A stretch of 64,000 bases of DNA, from positions 372,001 to 436,000 of the forward strand of contig NZ_NWUC01000001.1 of the NCBI RefSeq assembly GCF_002750855.1, given 5' to 3'. Shown piece by piece: positions 48,930 through 58,142 of the stretch (positions are counted from its first letter, which is position 1; every line of letters starts with the position of its first letter). This DNA is from Neopararhizobium haloflavum. GTDB taxonomy: Bacteria > Pseudomonadota > Alphaproteobacteria > Rhizobiales > Rhizobiaceae. Under the pieces are notes generated by a model, which saw only the letters and a list, made by a program, of their open reading frames with translations, had not been told where the DNA came from and did not search any database. The translations under genes were made by a program, and so were the position numbers.

Positions 48930-49086
48930 CAAAGGTCTCCCGCCGCCTCGCCATTCGGCGTCTGACGGCTTCAGGTCAGATGAGCACGACGCGGCACGCT
49001 TGTCGACGCAGGAGTGCAATGTCCGGACGGCCAAGAGGCAAGGACGCTGGACGCCGTATTTTGTCTTTTTCCCGGATCGCTTCTGT

Positions 49087-49902
49087 TCAAAGCGCGCGCG
49101 CCATCCAGGCAATGGCATGGGCGGCCGGCAGGAGGAGCAACTGGGCGGCAAGGGTTCCGCACAGCCGGCTGATGACAAGCCAGGTGATCACACGCCGAAA
49201 GTGGCCATCGCTGACGCGCCCGGAGACGACGTCGTCGGTCATGCCGGACAGATACGGGTCGACCAGGATGAACATCATGATGGTGGCGATGCCATTGATC
49301 ATCGATGAAAGCGAGCTTGCCGTCACCCGGAATTCCGGCTCCAGAATACCGGCATAGATCGATGCGAGGACGCCCACCGTCCAGAGCGCGCTTGCCAGGA
49401 AGTTCATGGCGATCATCGCGAAGGGGATATTCTTCGGCCGGGCGAGCTGGACCAGGTTGCGGTGGCTCGGCAGTGCGAGCGAATGCATCGCGAGCGAAGC
49501 CCCTCGCGGTGTGAGCGTCCGCAGGAGAAGACGGGGCATCGACCGCGTCCTGTGAAAGCTGCGCACGGCATTGGATGAGTAGCGCTGAAACGAAGGGATC
49601 AGCAGGCCGCCGACCACCGTCGCGACTGAGGCAGACGCCAGTATCAGGCTGAAATCAACGATGAGTCCGGATGCGGCCTGCGCAGAGATCGCCGTTTCGA
49701 CTCGCTTGGCCATGAACGGCGCTTGCAGTGAGTTGGATAGCCGCGACACGAGAACGAGGACGTTGAACAGGGAAAACGCGATGGCGATGTGGCCCGTGCG
49801 AATTCCCGCGATGCGAAAGGCATAGGCCAGCGTCCCGATCAGGTGGATGACGAAGGTCAGAGCGATGATGACGAGGAGTTGGAAGTCGAGGATGTCGGAC
49901 AC
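49087..49902 (-). CDS. amj: Lipid II flippase, Amj family
   Basis: A 271-residue membrane protein with about six helices. LTFVIHLIGTLAYAFRIAGIR and HIAIAFSLFNVLVLVSRLSN (read as two adjoining segments) are the Amj/YdaH signature. In Bacillus, Amj flips lipid II and can replace MurJ. Full family length. It is probably an alternate flippase used under envelope stress; MurJ would be elsewhere. It lies after the kdpE stop on the same strand. Confidence 0.88.
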   Translation of the reverse strand: MSDILDFQLLVIIALTFVIHLIGTLAYAFRIAGIRTGHIAIAFSLFNVLVLVSRLSNSLQAPFMAKRVETAISAQAASGLIVDFSLILASASVATVVGGLLIPSFQRYSSNAVRSFHRTRSMPRLLLRTLTPRGASLAMHSLALPSHRNLVQLARPKNIPFAMIAMNFLASALWTVGVLASIYAGILEPEFRVTASSLSSMINGIATIMMFILVDPYLSGMTDDVVSGRVSDGHFRRVITWLVISRLCGTLAAQLLLLPAAHAIAWMARAL

Positions 49903-50000
49903 CGGCGCGCCATGACTGCGAGTGGCTGATGGCGGAGCATAGCCTTGTTTTCGCGACGTGTCTGGTCATGGAAATGGCAGTGCAGGGATGAAAGGCACCA

Positions 50001-50705
50001 TCAGCTGCCGGCTTCATCGATCAAGCGATAGCCAACGCCCGGTTCGTTCAGGATGAACCGCGGTGCGGTCGGGTCATCCCCGAGCTTCTGCCGCAGCCGT
50101 CCCACGAACACGCGAAGATACTGAACGTCATTTTCGTTGGCCGGTCCCCAGAGCTGCGACAGGAGTTGCTTGTGGGTGAGGATCCGTCCGGCGCTGCGCA
50201 TCAGAAGAACGAGCAGGTCGAATTCCTTCCTGGTCAGCCGTATGTGTTCGCCATCGACCGTGACGCTGTGGCGGGCGAGGTCGACCACGAGGGCGCCTTG
50301 GGCAAGGGTCGAGGTATCACTTGGCTGCGCTTGACCATCGTCTTTCTTGCGCAAAGCGACGCGCATACGCGCCAGAAGCTCTGCAATGCCGAATGGTTTG
50401 ACGATGTAGTCGTCGGCTCCCGCATCCAGCGCGGCCACCTTTTCGTCCTCGGCGTTGCGAACCGACAGGACGAGGATCGGCACCTTGCTCCATTCGCGGA
50501 TGCGTTCGATCACCTGCTTGCCATCGAAATCCGGCAGCCCAAGGTCGAGGACAACGAGGTCCGGGGCCTCGGTCGCGGTCTTCGATATGCCATCTGCGCC
50601 ACGGATGGCTTCATGGATCACGAAACCATGCGCCTCCAGCGCGACGCGCAGAAATTTCCTGATCTGCGAATCGTCTTCGACGAGGAGGATCGTCTCGCCG
50701 CTCAT
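50001..50705 (-). CDS. kdpE: Response regulator KdpE
   Basis: A 234-residue OmpR-type regulator that activates kdp when phosphorylated by KdpD. The receiver has LLVEDDSQIR, phospho-acceptor Asp in LVVLDLGLPDFDG and YIVKPFGIAEL. The DNA-binding domain has VQYLRVFVGRLRQKLGDDP and EPGVGYRL. Its ATG overlaps the kdpD stop by four bases. As last gene of the operon, it is autoregulated if KdpE binds upstream of the first gene. Confidence 0.96.
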   Translation of the reverse strand: MSGETILLVEDDSQIRKFLRVALEAHGFVIHEAIRGADGISKTATEAPDLVVLDLGLPDFDGKQVIERIREWSKVPILVLSVRNAEDEKVAALDAGADDYIVKPFGIAELLARMRVALRKKDDGQAQPSDTSTLAQGALVVDLARHSVTVDGEHIRLTRKEFDLLVLLMRSAGRILTHKQLLSQLWGPANENDVQYLRVFVGRLRQKLGDDPTAPRFILNEPGVGYRLIDEAGS

Positions 50706-53404
50706 GAGGCGTCTCTTTCCTGGTAGGCAACGCTCGCGGCGACCGGCAGGGTCACCGTGAATTTCGTGCCTGACTGGCTCGCGTCGTTCGACGTGACTGC
50801 AATTCTGCCGCCGTGTGCTTCGACAATACCCTTGCAGATGGCAAGCCCGAGGCCGGTTCCCGCTGGCTGCCCGTCTCCGGCTCTTACGCGATAGAACATA
50901 TCGAATATCTTGTCCCGGTCCACGGCCGGAATGCCGGGCCCCTCATCCGAAACTGCGACGACCAAATTGTCGCCCTCAAGGCGGGCGGACACCTCGATCT
51001 TCGTGCCCGCCGGGGCATATTTGGCTGCGTTGTCCAACAGGTTTGCCAGCACCTGTTCGAGCAGCACAGGATCACCGGCGATGGGCGGCAAATCGTGTGG
51101 TATCACGCGAACGAGCTGATGGTTCTCCAGGCCATGGCGAAGTTGCCGCAAGGCGCGTCCGAGGATGTCGGACAATTCCACCGCGTCGAGTCGCGGCTGC
51201 AGTGCGCCATATCCGAGCCGCGTCATGTCGAGAAGGTTCTGGACGTACCTGTTCAGTCTCTCGCCTTCGTCGCGGATGGTCTCGGCCATGGCAAGGCGGC
51301 CGCGTGCATCAAGGACATCTTCGCTCTCGACCAGGGTCGATGCCGCGCCGATGATCGAGACCAGCGGGGTCCTGAGGTCGTGGCTCACCGATGACAGCAG
51401 CGCCGCGCGCAGGCGCTCGGTTTCGGACAGGAGGCGGGTTTCCTCCATGTCCGAGGCGAGCAGCGTACGCTCGATGGCGATGGCGACCTGATCGACCAGC
51501 GCATCGAGAAGCCGCCGTTGTTCCGGGTCTAGCTGGTCGCGCGTGCCGAATTTGACGCCGAGCAGGCCACGTGTGCCCTGGGCGGTCTTCAAGGGCAGGA
51601 AAAGCCATGACGAGGTCGGCAGCGTTGAGGAGCTCCAGCCTGCGGGCTCACCGTTCTCCCAAGCCCATTTCGCCGCGCCGCGATCCTTGATGTCGAGACG
51701 ATCCTCGGGCGGGAACCCGCCGATCACCTCCAACTGGCCCTTCTCGTCGGGCATCAGAATGAGAGAGGCGCATTGCAGGGTCGAGGCGACGTGGTGGACT
51801 GCCGCCCAGATGACATCGTCGAGGGCGGCCACGCTCGCGATCTTGCGGCTGAATTCATAGAGGTTGGACGTGCGTTTGGTGATTGCCCGCTGAGCGGCGA
51901 TCTGGGTGCGCAGTCTGGCTGCAAGGTTGCCCGTGACGATGGCGACTGCCAGGAACAGAAACAGCGTCAGGATCAGGTGCTCCTGCGCAATGTGGAAGGT
52001 GTAGTAGGGCTCGGTGAGGAAGAAGTTGTAAGTCAGGAACGACAGGACGCTGGCATAGATCGAGGGCCACAGTCCGAAACGCGTCGCCGTCGCCAGAACG
52101 GCCACGAGAAAGAAGAGCGACAGGCTTTCCGTCGGAAGCACCTGGTTGGCCAGGGTGGCGACAAGCCCGGCTGCCGCCGTGGCCAGCGTTGCCACGCCAT
52201 AGGCCTTTGGCTCCCATTTCGGCTTGGGCACGGCGCTGCCGACTGTGGCACCCGCACCGAGCTTTTGGTCGGGCGAGATGATGGTGATCTCGAATTTTTC
52301 ACCTTCGCGAATGAGCCGGTCGGCGACTGTCTCGCGCTGAAAGCGCGCGAACCAGTTGCGGGCGCGCGGCCGCCCGATCAGGATGCGATTGACGTTCCGG
52401 TTCTGGGCAAAGCCAATGATTTCGTTGGCGACGTCAGATTCGGCGTTGAGCGTGACGACCTCGGCGCCAAGGCTGTCGGCGAGCCTGAGCGCTTCGGCGC
52501 GCGCATCCTTGGCGGTATCGGGCAGGTTCTCGCTGGCCGGGGTGACGACGGAAAGGGCAATCCACGGGACGCGGGCGCGTTCGGCCATGCGCTTGGCTGC
52601 CCGGATCATCGTCTTGGCGACCGGAGCCTCGTTCACGCACACAAGAATACGGTCCTGCGCTGGCCAGGGCCCGGCGATGGCATGGCTCTTCATGTGGGCC
52701 GTCATCTGCGCATCGACTCGATCAGCCGCGACACGCATCGCGAGTTCCCTCAGGGCGGTCAGATTGCCCTTCGAGAAGAAATTCTGAATCGCGCGGGCAA
52801 TCTGGTCCTGCACATAAACCTTGCCCTGGCGCAGACGTTCGATCAGTTCCTCCGGTGGCAGATCGATCAGTTCGATCTCGTCAGCGAGTTCCAGAACGCC
52901 GTCCGGGATGGTCTCGCGCACACGAACGTTCGAGATGCGCGCCACGATGTCATTGAGGCTTTCAAGGTGCTGGATGTTCAGCGTCGCATAGACGTCGATG
53001 CCGGCATTCAGAATTTCCTCGACGTCCTGGAAACGCTTGACGTGGAGGCTGCCGCTGACGTTTGTGTGTGCCAGTTCGTCGACGAGAACGAGCGCGGGCC
53101 GCCGCTGAAGCACGGCATCGAGGTCCATTTCGGGAAGGTAGCGGCCGCCATAGGCAAGGTGCATCCGGGGGATCACCTCCAGTCCGGCAACCAGACGCTC
53201 GGTTTCGGCCCTGCCATGGGTTTCGACGACGCCAACGACCACGTCGATATTCGCTGCCTGACGCTGGCGCGCCGCCTCCAGCATGGCGAAGGTCTTGCCA
53301 ACGCCCGGAGCCGCCCCAAGAAATATCTTGAGACGGCCTTTTCCTTCCTTGCTGGCTTCGGCCAGAAGCGCTTCCGGTTCCGGCCGTTTTTCCTTGTCGC
53401 TCAT
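50702..53404 (-). CDS. kdpD: Potassium sensor histidine kinase KdpD
   Basis: A 900-residue kinase. An N-terminal KdpD domain has Walker A GAAPGVGKT and Walker B LVLVDELAHTN, followed by a Usp-like domain (about 245-365). Then come four close membrane helices (DUF4118, about 400-500), a GAF domain, HisKA with SVSHDLRTPLVS, and the ATPase (NLLDNAAKYAP, DEGPGIP, GTGLGLAI). All domains of the E. coli protein are present. It senses low K+ or c-di-AMP-linked signals in other bacteria. ATG 53404; kdpC is 4 bp upstream. Confidence 0.97.
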   Translation of the reverse strand: MSDKEKRPEPEALLAEASKEGKGRLKIFLGAAPGVGKTFAMLEAARQRQAANIDVVVGVVETHGRAETERLVAGLEVIPRMHLAYGGRYLPEMDLDAVLQRRPALVLVDELAHTNVSGSLHVKRFQDVEEILNAGIDVYATLNIQHLESLNDIVARISNVRVRETIPDGVLELADEIELIDLPPEELIERLRQGKVYVQDQIARAIQNFFSKGNLTALRELAMRVAADRVDAQMTAHMKSHAIAGPWPAQDRILVCVNEAPVAKTMIRAAKRMAERARVPWIALSVVTPASENLPDTAKDARAEALRLADSLGAEVVTLNAESDVANEIIGFAQNRNVNRILIGRPRARNWFARFQRETVADRLIREGEKFEITIISPDQKLGAGATVGSAVPKPKWEPKAYGVATLATAAAGLVATLANQVLPTESLSLFFLVAVLATATRFGLWPSIYASVLSFLTYNFFLTEPYYTFHIAQEHLILTLFLFLAVAIVTGNLAARLRTQIAAQRAITKRTSNLYEFSRKIASVAALDDVIWAAVHHVASTLQCASLILMPDEKGQLEVIGGFPPEDRLDIKDRGAAKWAWENGEPAGWSSSTLPTSSWLFLPLKTAQGTRGLLGVKFGTRDQLDPEQRRLLDALVDQVAIAIERTLLASDMEETRLLSETERLRAALLSSVSHDLRTPLVSIIGAASTLVESEDVLDARGRLAMAETIRDEGERLNRYVQNLLDMTRLGYGALQPRLDAVELSDILGRALRQLRHGLENHQLVRVIPHDLPPIAGDPVLLEQVLANLLDNAAKYAPAGTKIEVSARLEGDNLVVAVSDEGPGIPAVDRDKIFDMFYRVRAGDGQPAGTGLGLAICKGIVEAHGGRIAVTSNDASQSGTKFTVTLPVAASVAYQERDAS

Positions 53405-53408
53405 CGGC

Positions 53409-54005
53409 TCATTCTGTCTCCCCGCTCGCTGGAGTTTCCGCATCGGAGGTCAGATCGTCCAGTGCGATGTTCAGCGCCAGCACGTTGACGCGCGGCTCGC
53501 CAAAGAGACCGAGGTCTCGCCCCTCGACTGACTGTCGGATCAGCGCGCGAACGACGTCGATATCCAGACCGCGCGCTTGCGCCACGCGTGTTGCCTGGTA
53601 GGAGGCGGCGGCTGGCGAGATATGGGGGTCGAGACCGCTACCCGACGCCGTCACCAGATCGATTGGGACGCGATTGCGCTCGCTGGCCTCGAGGCGTTCG
53701 ACGTCGGAGGTTACCCGCGCAATCAATGCGGCGCTGGTGTTGCCATAGTTGCTGCCGGATGAACGCGCCGCATCGTATCCATCGCCCGCCGCCGACGGAC
53801 GCGGATGGAAATACGCCTCGCCTTCGAAAGCCTGACCAACGACCGCCGAGCCGAGTATGACGCCGTCCCTTTCGATCAGACTGCCATTTGCTTGTCCGGG
53901 AAACAGTGCCTGGGCGACGCCCGTCATGGCGAACGGATAGGCAATGCCGAAGACAATGGTGCAGATCGCCATCATCATGAATGCGGGTCTCAGATGAGAG
54001 AGCAT
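53409..54005 (-). CDS. kdpC: K+-transporting ATPase subunit KdpC
   Basis: A 198-residue single-span subunit that stabilises the KdpFABC complex and aids ATP binding. It has an N-terminal helix ([19 protein letters not shown]), the family block [12 protein letters not shown], and [22 protein letters not shown]. It lies 11 bp after kdpB and 4 bp before kdpD, so it is firmly inside the operon. Confidence 0.96.
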   Translation of the reverse strand: MLSHLRPAFMMMAICTIVFGIAYPFAMTGVAQALFPGQANGSLIERDGVILGSAVVGQAFEGEAYFHPRPSAAGDGYDAARSSGSNYGNTSAALIARVTSDVERLEASERNRVPIDLVTASGSGLDPHISPAAASYQATRVAQARGLDIDVVRALIRQSVEGRDLGLFGEPRVNVLALNIALDDLTSDAETPASGETE

Positions 54006-54016
54006 GGCGCTGGTCC

Positions 54017-56053
54017 TTATACGATTGCGATGGCGTTGATCACGACATCAATCAGCTTGATGCCGGCGAACGGTACGATAAGGCCGCCGAGGCCGTAGAT
54101 CAGAAGGTTGCGGCGAAGCAGGCTGGCGGCGCTCGAAGGCGCATAGGCAACGCCTTTGAGCGCCAGCGGGATCAGCGCGATAATGACCAGTGCATTGAAG
54201 ATCACCGCCGAAAGAATCGCGCTTGCCGGGCTCTCGAGGCCCATGACGTTGAGCGCGTTCAGCGACGGATAGGCGGCGACAAACAGAGCCGGCAGGATCG
54301 CGAAATATTTGGCGACGTCATTGGCGATCGAGAACGTGGTCAATGCGCCACGCGAGATCAGCAATTGCTTGCCGACCAGCACGATCTCGATCAGCTTGGT
54401 AGGGTCGCTGTCGAGGTCGATCAGATTGCCCGCTTCCTTGGCAGCGGGCGTTCCGGTGTTCATCGCCACGCCGACATCGGCCTGGGCAAGCGCGGGTGCG
54501 TCGTTTGAGCCGTCGCCGCACATGGCAACCAGCTTGCCCGCCGCCTGTTCCTCGCGAATGAGTTCGAGCTTGCGTTCGGGTGTCGCTTCGGCGAGGAAAT
54601 CATCGACGCCTGCTTCAGCTGCGATGGCGGCGGCCGTCAATGGATTGTCGCCGGTGATCATCACCGTTCTTACGCCCATCCGGCGCAGTTCGGCAAAGCG
54701 TTCGCGGATGTCGGGCTTGATGATGTCCTTGAGGTGGATGACGCCGAGCACCTTTTTGTCGCGGGCGACGAGAAGCGGTGTGCCGCCCGATTTCGCGATC
54801 GCCTCGACGAGACCCGTGATCTGCGACGTCGGCTCCGTTTCGCACCATTTGAGGATCGCGTCCGATGCCCCCTTGCGCAGCTTGCGGCCGTCCTTGAGAT
54901 CGGCCCCGGAAAGCCGGGTCTGTGCGGAGAAAGGGATCGTTTCGGCGACGAGGTCGCTGCCGTCATGCGAACGGCCGAGTTGCTTGCGGGCGAGGTCGAC
55001 GACGGATTTGCCTTCCGGCGTATCGTCGGCGAGCGAGGCGAGAAGTGCGGCCTCGGCGAGATCTTTCGGATCGATACCTGAGATCGGCTCAAATGCATCG
55101 GCCATACGCGCACCAAAGGTGATGGTGCCGGTCTTGTCGAGGAGCAATGTGTCGACGTCGCCTGCCGCCTCGACTGCGCGGCCGGACTTGGCGACGACAT
55201 TGGCCTTCACGAGACGGTCCATGCCCGCGATGCCGATGGCGGAGAGAAGCCCGCCGATGGTCGTCGGGATCAGCGTGACGAGCAGCGCGATCAGGAAGAC
55301 GATCGGCACGGCGGCTCCAGAATACATGATGAAGGGCTGCAGAGTAGCGACGACGACCACGAAGATGATCGTCATGCCAGCCAGCAGGATGTTAAGCGCG
55401 ATCTCGTTCGGGGTCTTCTGGCGCTCGGCGCCTTCCACCATGGAGATCATACGGTCGAGAAAACTTTCGCCGGGCTTGGCGGTCACTTCCACCTTCAACC
55501 AGTCGGAAACGACCCGCGTGCCCCCCGTGACGGAGGAGCGGTCGCCGCCTGATTCACGGATGACAGGTGCTGATTCCCCGGTGATCGCTGATTCGTCGAC
55601 CGAGGCGACACCCTCGATCACCTCGCCATCGGACGGGACGATGTCACCGGTTTCCACTAGCACGATATCGCCGGGCTTGAGCTTATGCGAAGAGACCGTC
55701 TCGCCCGTACGGTCGTCGGCAGTTTTGAGCCGTTTCGCCTTAGTCTCCGTCTGGGTCGCCCGCAGCGTATCCGCCCGCGCCTTGCCCCGGCCTTCGGCGA
55801 CCGCTTCAGCCAAGTTCGCGAAATAGACGGTGAACCAGAGCCAGGCCGCGATCTGGCCGACAAGCGCGGCGTTCTCCGCGCCTGTCATCAAGTCTCTTAT
55901 GAAGAGCAGGGTCGAGAGCGCCGCGACGATCTCCGTGACGAACATCACAGGGTTTTTCGCCAGCACACGTGGATCGAATTTGGCGAGCGCGGCACCGAAT
56001 GCGGGGCCGATCACCCGTTTGTCGAACAACCCGATCTCGGACGATCTTTTCAT
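54017..56053 (-). CDS. kdpB: K+-transporting P-type ATPase subunit KdpB
   Basis: The 678-residue catalytic subunit of KdpFABC. The phosphorylation motif is DKTGTITFG (about residue 300), the dephosphorylation loop is ITGES, and the hinge is [18 protein letters not shown]. Seven membrane helices are predicted. I chose ATG 56053 because GAGG lies nine bases upstream; ATG 56062 and TTG 56068 are alternatives, the latter overlapping the kdpA stop. The short spacing implies tight coupling to kdpA. Confidence 0.96.
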   Translation of the reverse strand: MKRSSEIGLFDKRVIGPAFGAALAKFDPRVLAKNPVMFVTEIVAALSTLLFIRDLMTGAENAALVGQIAAWLWFTVYFANLAEAVAEGRGKARADTLRATQTETKAKRLKTADDRTGETVSSHKLKPGDIVLVETGDIVPSDGEVIEGVASVDESAITGESAPVIRESGGDRSSVTGGTRVVSDWLKVEVTAKPGESFLDRMISMVEGAERQKTPNEIALNILLAGMTIIFVVVVATLQPFIMYSGAAVPIVFLIALLVTLIPTTIGGLLSAIGIAGMDRLVKANVVAKSGRAVEAAGDVDTLLLDKTGTITFGARMADAFEPISGIDPKDLAEAALLASLADDTPEGKSVVDLARKQLGRSHDGSDLVAETIPFSAQTRLSGADLKDGRKLRKGASDAILKWCETEPTSQITGLVEAIAKSGGTPLLVARDKKVLGVIHLKDIIKPDIRERFAELRRMGVRTVMITGDNPLTAAAIAAEAGVDDFLAEATPERKLELIREEQAAGKLVAMCGDGSNDAPALAQADVGVAMNTGTPAAKEAGNLIDLDSDPTKLIEIVLVGKQLLISRGALTTFSIANDVAKYFAILPALFVAAYPSLNALNVMGLESPASAILSAVIFNALVIIALIPLALKGVAYAPSSAASLLRRNLLIYGLGGLIVPFAGIKLIDVVINAIAIV

Positions 56054-56064
56054 GGAAGGCATCC

Positions 56065-57771
56065 TCAAAAGGTCTCGCCAGCCGTCATCGCCAGATGTTC
56101 GGCGATCGGCCCGAGAGCGAGAACAGGGAAGAAGGTGAGGCCGCCGATGATCAGGATGACCGCGATCAGCAGCGTCACGAAGAGCGGCGTGTGTGTCGGG
56201 AACGTTCCCTCCGACGCGGGGACCGTCTTCTTGGCGGCAAGCGAACCGGCAATCGCGAGCATCGGGATGATGAAGGCGTAGCGCCCGAGCAGCATCGCGA
56301 TGCCTTGCATCGTGTTGTGGTACGGCACGCCTGCGCCGAAGCCTGCGTAAGCCGAGCCATTGTTTCCGGTCGCCGATGAGTAGGCGTAGATGATCTCAGA
56401 TAGACCATGCGGGCCCGCGTCCTGCAGCGAGGCGACCCCGACCGGTAGGACAGCGGAAGCCGCGCCGAAGACGAGGACGCCGAGCGGCATGACGAGGAAC
56501 GCTATGACGGAGAGCTTGACCTCCTTCGCCTCGATCTTCTTGCCGAGATATTCCGGTGTGCGCCCGACCATCAGCCCGGCGATGAAGACCGTCAGCAGGA
56601 CGAAGGCGAGCATGCCATAAAAGCCCGATCCGACGCCGCCGAAGATGATCTCGCCGATCTGCATCTGCAGCATCAGCGCAATCCCGCCAAGCGGCGTGAA
56701 GCTGTCATGCATGGAATTTACGGAGCCGTTGGAGGCGGCGGTCGTCGCAACAGCCCAGAGCGCGGAGTTGCCGGTGCCGAAGCGCACCTCCTTTCCCTCC
56801 ATGTTGCCCGCCGTCTGATCGATGGGCAGATCGTCGTAAAGCGCGTTGCCACTGACCTCTGCGGAATAGGTGAATGCGAGTGCGGCGACGAAAAGGATGC
56901 CCATGGCCGCGAAGATCGCGACACCCTGGCGGCTGTCCTTCACCATCTTGCCGAACATGAAGCAGAAGGCGGCCGGGATCAGCAGGATTGCAACCATCTG
57001 CACGATATTGGTGAGGGGCGTCGGGTTCTCGTAGGGCACGGCGGAGTTGGCGTTGAAAAAGCCGCCGCCGTTGGTGCCAAGCTGCTTTATCGCGATCTGC
57101 GAAGCGGCAGGTCCCTGTGCCAGCAATTGCGAACCGCCTTCGAGCGTCGTTGCCTGGACGTAGGCCAGGAGGTTCTGGGGAACGCCTTGCCAAACGAGAA
57201 AGAGCGTCGTCACGATGGAAAGCGGCAGCAGCACGTAAAGAAGCGTGCGGGTCAGGTCGACCCAGAAATTGCCGATCTCTTTCGTCTCGCGGGCGAAGAA
57301 TCCCCGAATGACGGCGGCGCCCACAGCGATGCCCGTGGCTGCCGATACGAAATTCTGCACCGTCAGGCCCGCCATTTGCGAAAGATACGACATGGTGGTC
57401 TCACCGCCATAGGCCTGCCAATTGGTGTTCGTGACGAAGCTGACAGCCGTGTTGAAGGCGAGATCCGGCGAAAGTGCCGGAAGGCCTTCGGGGTTCAAGG
57501 GAAGAAGGTGCTGAAGGCGCAGGATTGCATAGAGGATCACCCATCCCGCCATGTTGAAGGCGAGGCAGGCGAGCGCGTACTGCGTCCAGCGTTGACCATG
57601 ATTTTCGCGCACACAGAGCAGGCGATTGGTCATTCTCTCGACGGGCGCCAGCACTGGCGCAAGAACGGTCCGATGACCGGAATACAGTTGCGCCATATAA
57701 AGCCCCACCGGCCACGCCAGCAGCGTGACCAATGCGGCATAGATGATGAATTGCAGGATATCCGCAGCCAT
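56065..57771 (-). CDS. kdpA: K+-transporting ATPase subunit KdpA
   Basis: The 568-residue potassium-binding and translocating subunit, a member of the SKT superfamily with about ten membrane helices. Four pore-loop repeats are visible, with segments such as [43 protein letters not shown] and [13 protein letters not shown], which hold the selectivity-filter glycines. It starts 9 bp after kdpF. TrkH, encoded divergently nearby, belongs to the same superfamily. Confidence 0.97.
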   Translation of the reverse strand: MAADILQFIIYAALVTLLAWPVGLYMAQLYSGHRTVLAPVLAPVERMTNRLLCVRENHGQRWTQYALACLAFNMAGWVILYAILRLQHLLPLNPEGLPALSPDLAFNTAVSFVTNTNWQAYGGETTMSYLSQMAGLTVQNFVSAATGIAVGAAVIRGFFARETKEIGNFWVDLTRTLLYVLLPLSIVTTLFLVWQGVPQNLLAYVQATTLEGGSQLLAQGPAASQIAIKQLGTNGGGFFNANSAVPYENPTPLTNIVQMVAILLIPAAFCFMFGKMVKDSRQGVAIFAAMGILFVAALAFTYSAEVSGNALYDDLPIDQTAGNMEGKEVRFGTGNSALWAVATTAASNGSVNSMHDSFTPLGGIALMLQMQIGEIIFGGVGSGFYGMLAFVLLTVFIAGLMVGRTPEYLGKKIEAKEVKLSVIAFLVMPLGVLVFGAASAVLPVGVASLQDAGPHGLSEIIYAYSSATGNNGSAYAGFGAGVPYHNTMQGIAMLLGRYAFIIPMLAIAGSLAAKKTVPASEGTFPTHTPLFVTLLIAVILIIGGLTFFPVLALGPIAEHLAMTAGETF

Positions 57772-57780
57772 TTCCGGCTC

Positions 57781-57870
57781 CTAGAAACGTTCAGGCCGGG
57801 CGAGCGCAACGGCGAGATAAGCGATGAGGCCGAGCGCGGTCAGCCCGCCAATGACGAGATCGAAGGTCAT
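57781..57870 (-). CDS. kdpF: K+-transporting ATPase subunit KdpF
   Basis: A 29-residue single-helix peptide: MTFDLVIGG, then a hydrophobic stretch of Leu, Ala, Ile and Tyr, and the closing ARPERF. This pattern, and the place 9 bp ahead of kdpA, identify it as KdpF, the lipid-like stabiliser of the KdpABC complex. The ATG at 57870 follows GGTCCGGAT on the coding strand, a weak ribosome site. It is easily missed because of its size. Confidence 0.93.
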   Translation of the reverse strand: MTFDLVIGGLTALGLIAYLAVALARPERF

Positions 57871-57879
57871 ATCCGGACC

Positions 57880-57963
57880 TCAGAGCTTTTCGCAGAGCCG
57901 CACGAAGGCGGCGGCTGCGAAGAAGAAGGCAACTGCGAAGGCGAAGAAGATGAGCGTGAACAT
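57880..57963 (-). CDS. 27-aa hydrophobic micro-ORF at the head of the kdp operon
   Basis: A 27-codon ORF directly ahead of kdpF, 9 bp between stop and next start. It begins MFTLIFFAFAVAFFFAAAA and ends with a short charged VRLCEKL tail, so it is a single membrane helix with a cytoplasmic-like end. GGAG lies seven bases before the ATG, a better ribosome site than that of kdpF. It is not KdpF, which follows intact. I recall similar small ORFs ahead of kdpF elsewhere but cannot verify this here. A second small subunit or regulator of KdpFABC is possible. Confidence 0.75.
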   Translation of the reverse strand: MFTLIFFAFAVAFFFAAAAFVRLCEKL

Positions 57964-58044
57964 GGCACGTCTCCAGGACGATGAAGATCGGCCAACAATG
58001 AGAGACGCGTCCGTCAATTCTCCATGCTCAAAACGGTCGGGAAG

Positions 58045-58061
58045 CGTAAACAACGCATAAA
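58045..58061 (-). promoter_or_regulatory. KdpE-box candidate between kdp and trkH
   Basis: On the kdp coding strand the sequence reads TTTATGCGTTGTTTACG, two TTTA-type half sites starting 11 bases apart. The E. coli KdpE box, as I recall it, is TTTATACTTTTTTTACA, with the same 11-base register. It lies 82 bases before the first kdp codon and 82 before trkH, so it could serve either or both. Confidence 0.6.
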
Positions 58062-58142
58062 CGGGTTATGGCCTGTCTATGCGACTTGGCTGTTCACGGC
58101 CCTTAGCGTGAGGCGACTTAGCCAAACCGAGCGCCGAACGCC

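Noticed and set aside
51773-53488. Long plus-strand open frame (571 codons) opposite kdpD
   Set aside because: It is the mirror of a GC-rich coding strand. Its product has no recognisable domain, while kdpD on the other strand is complete.
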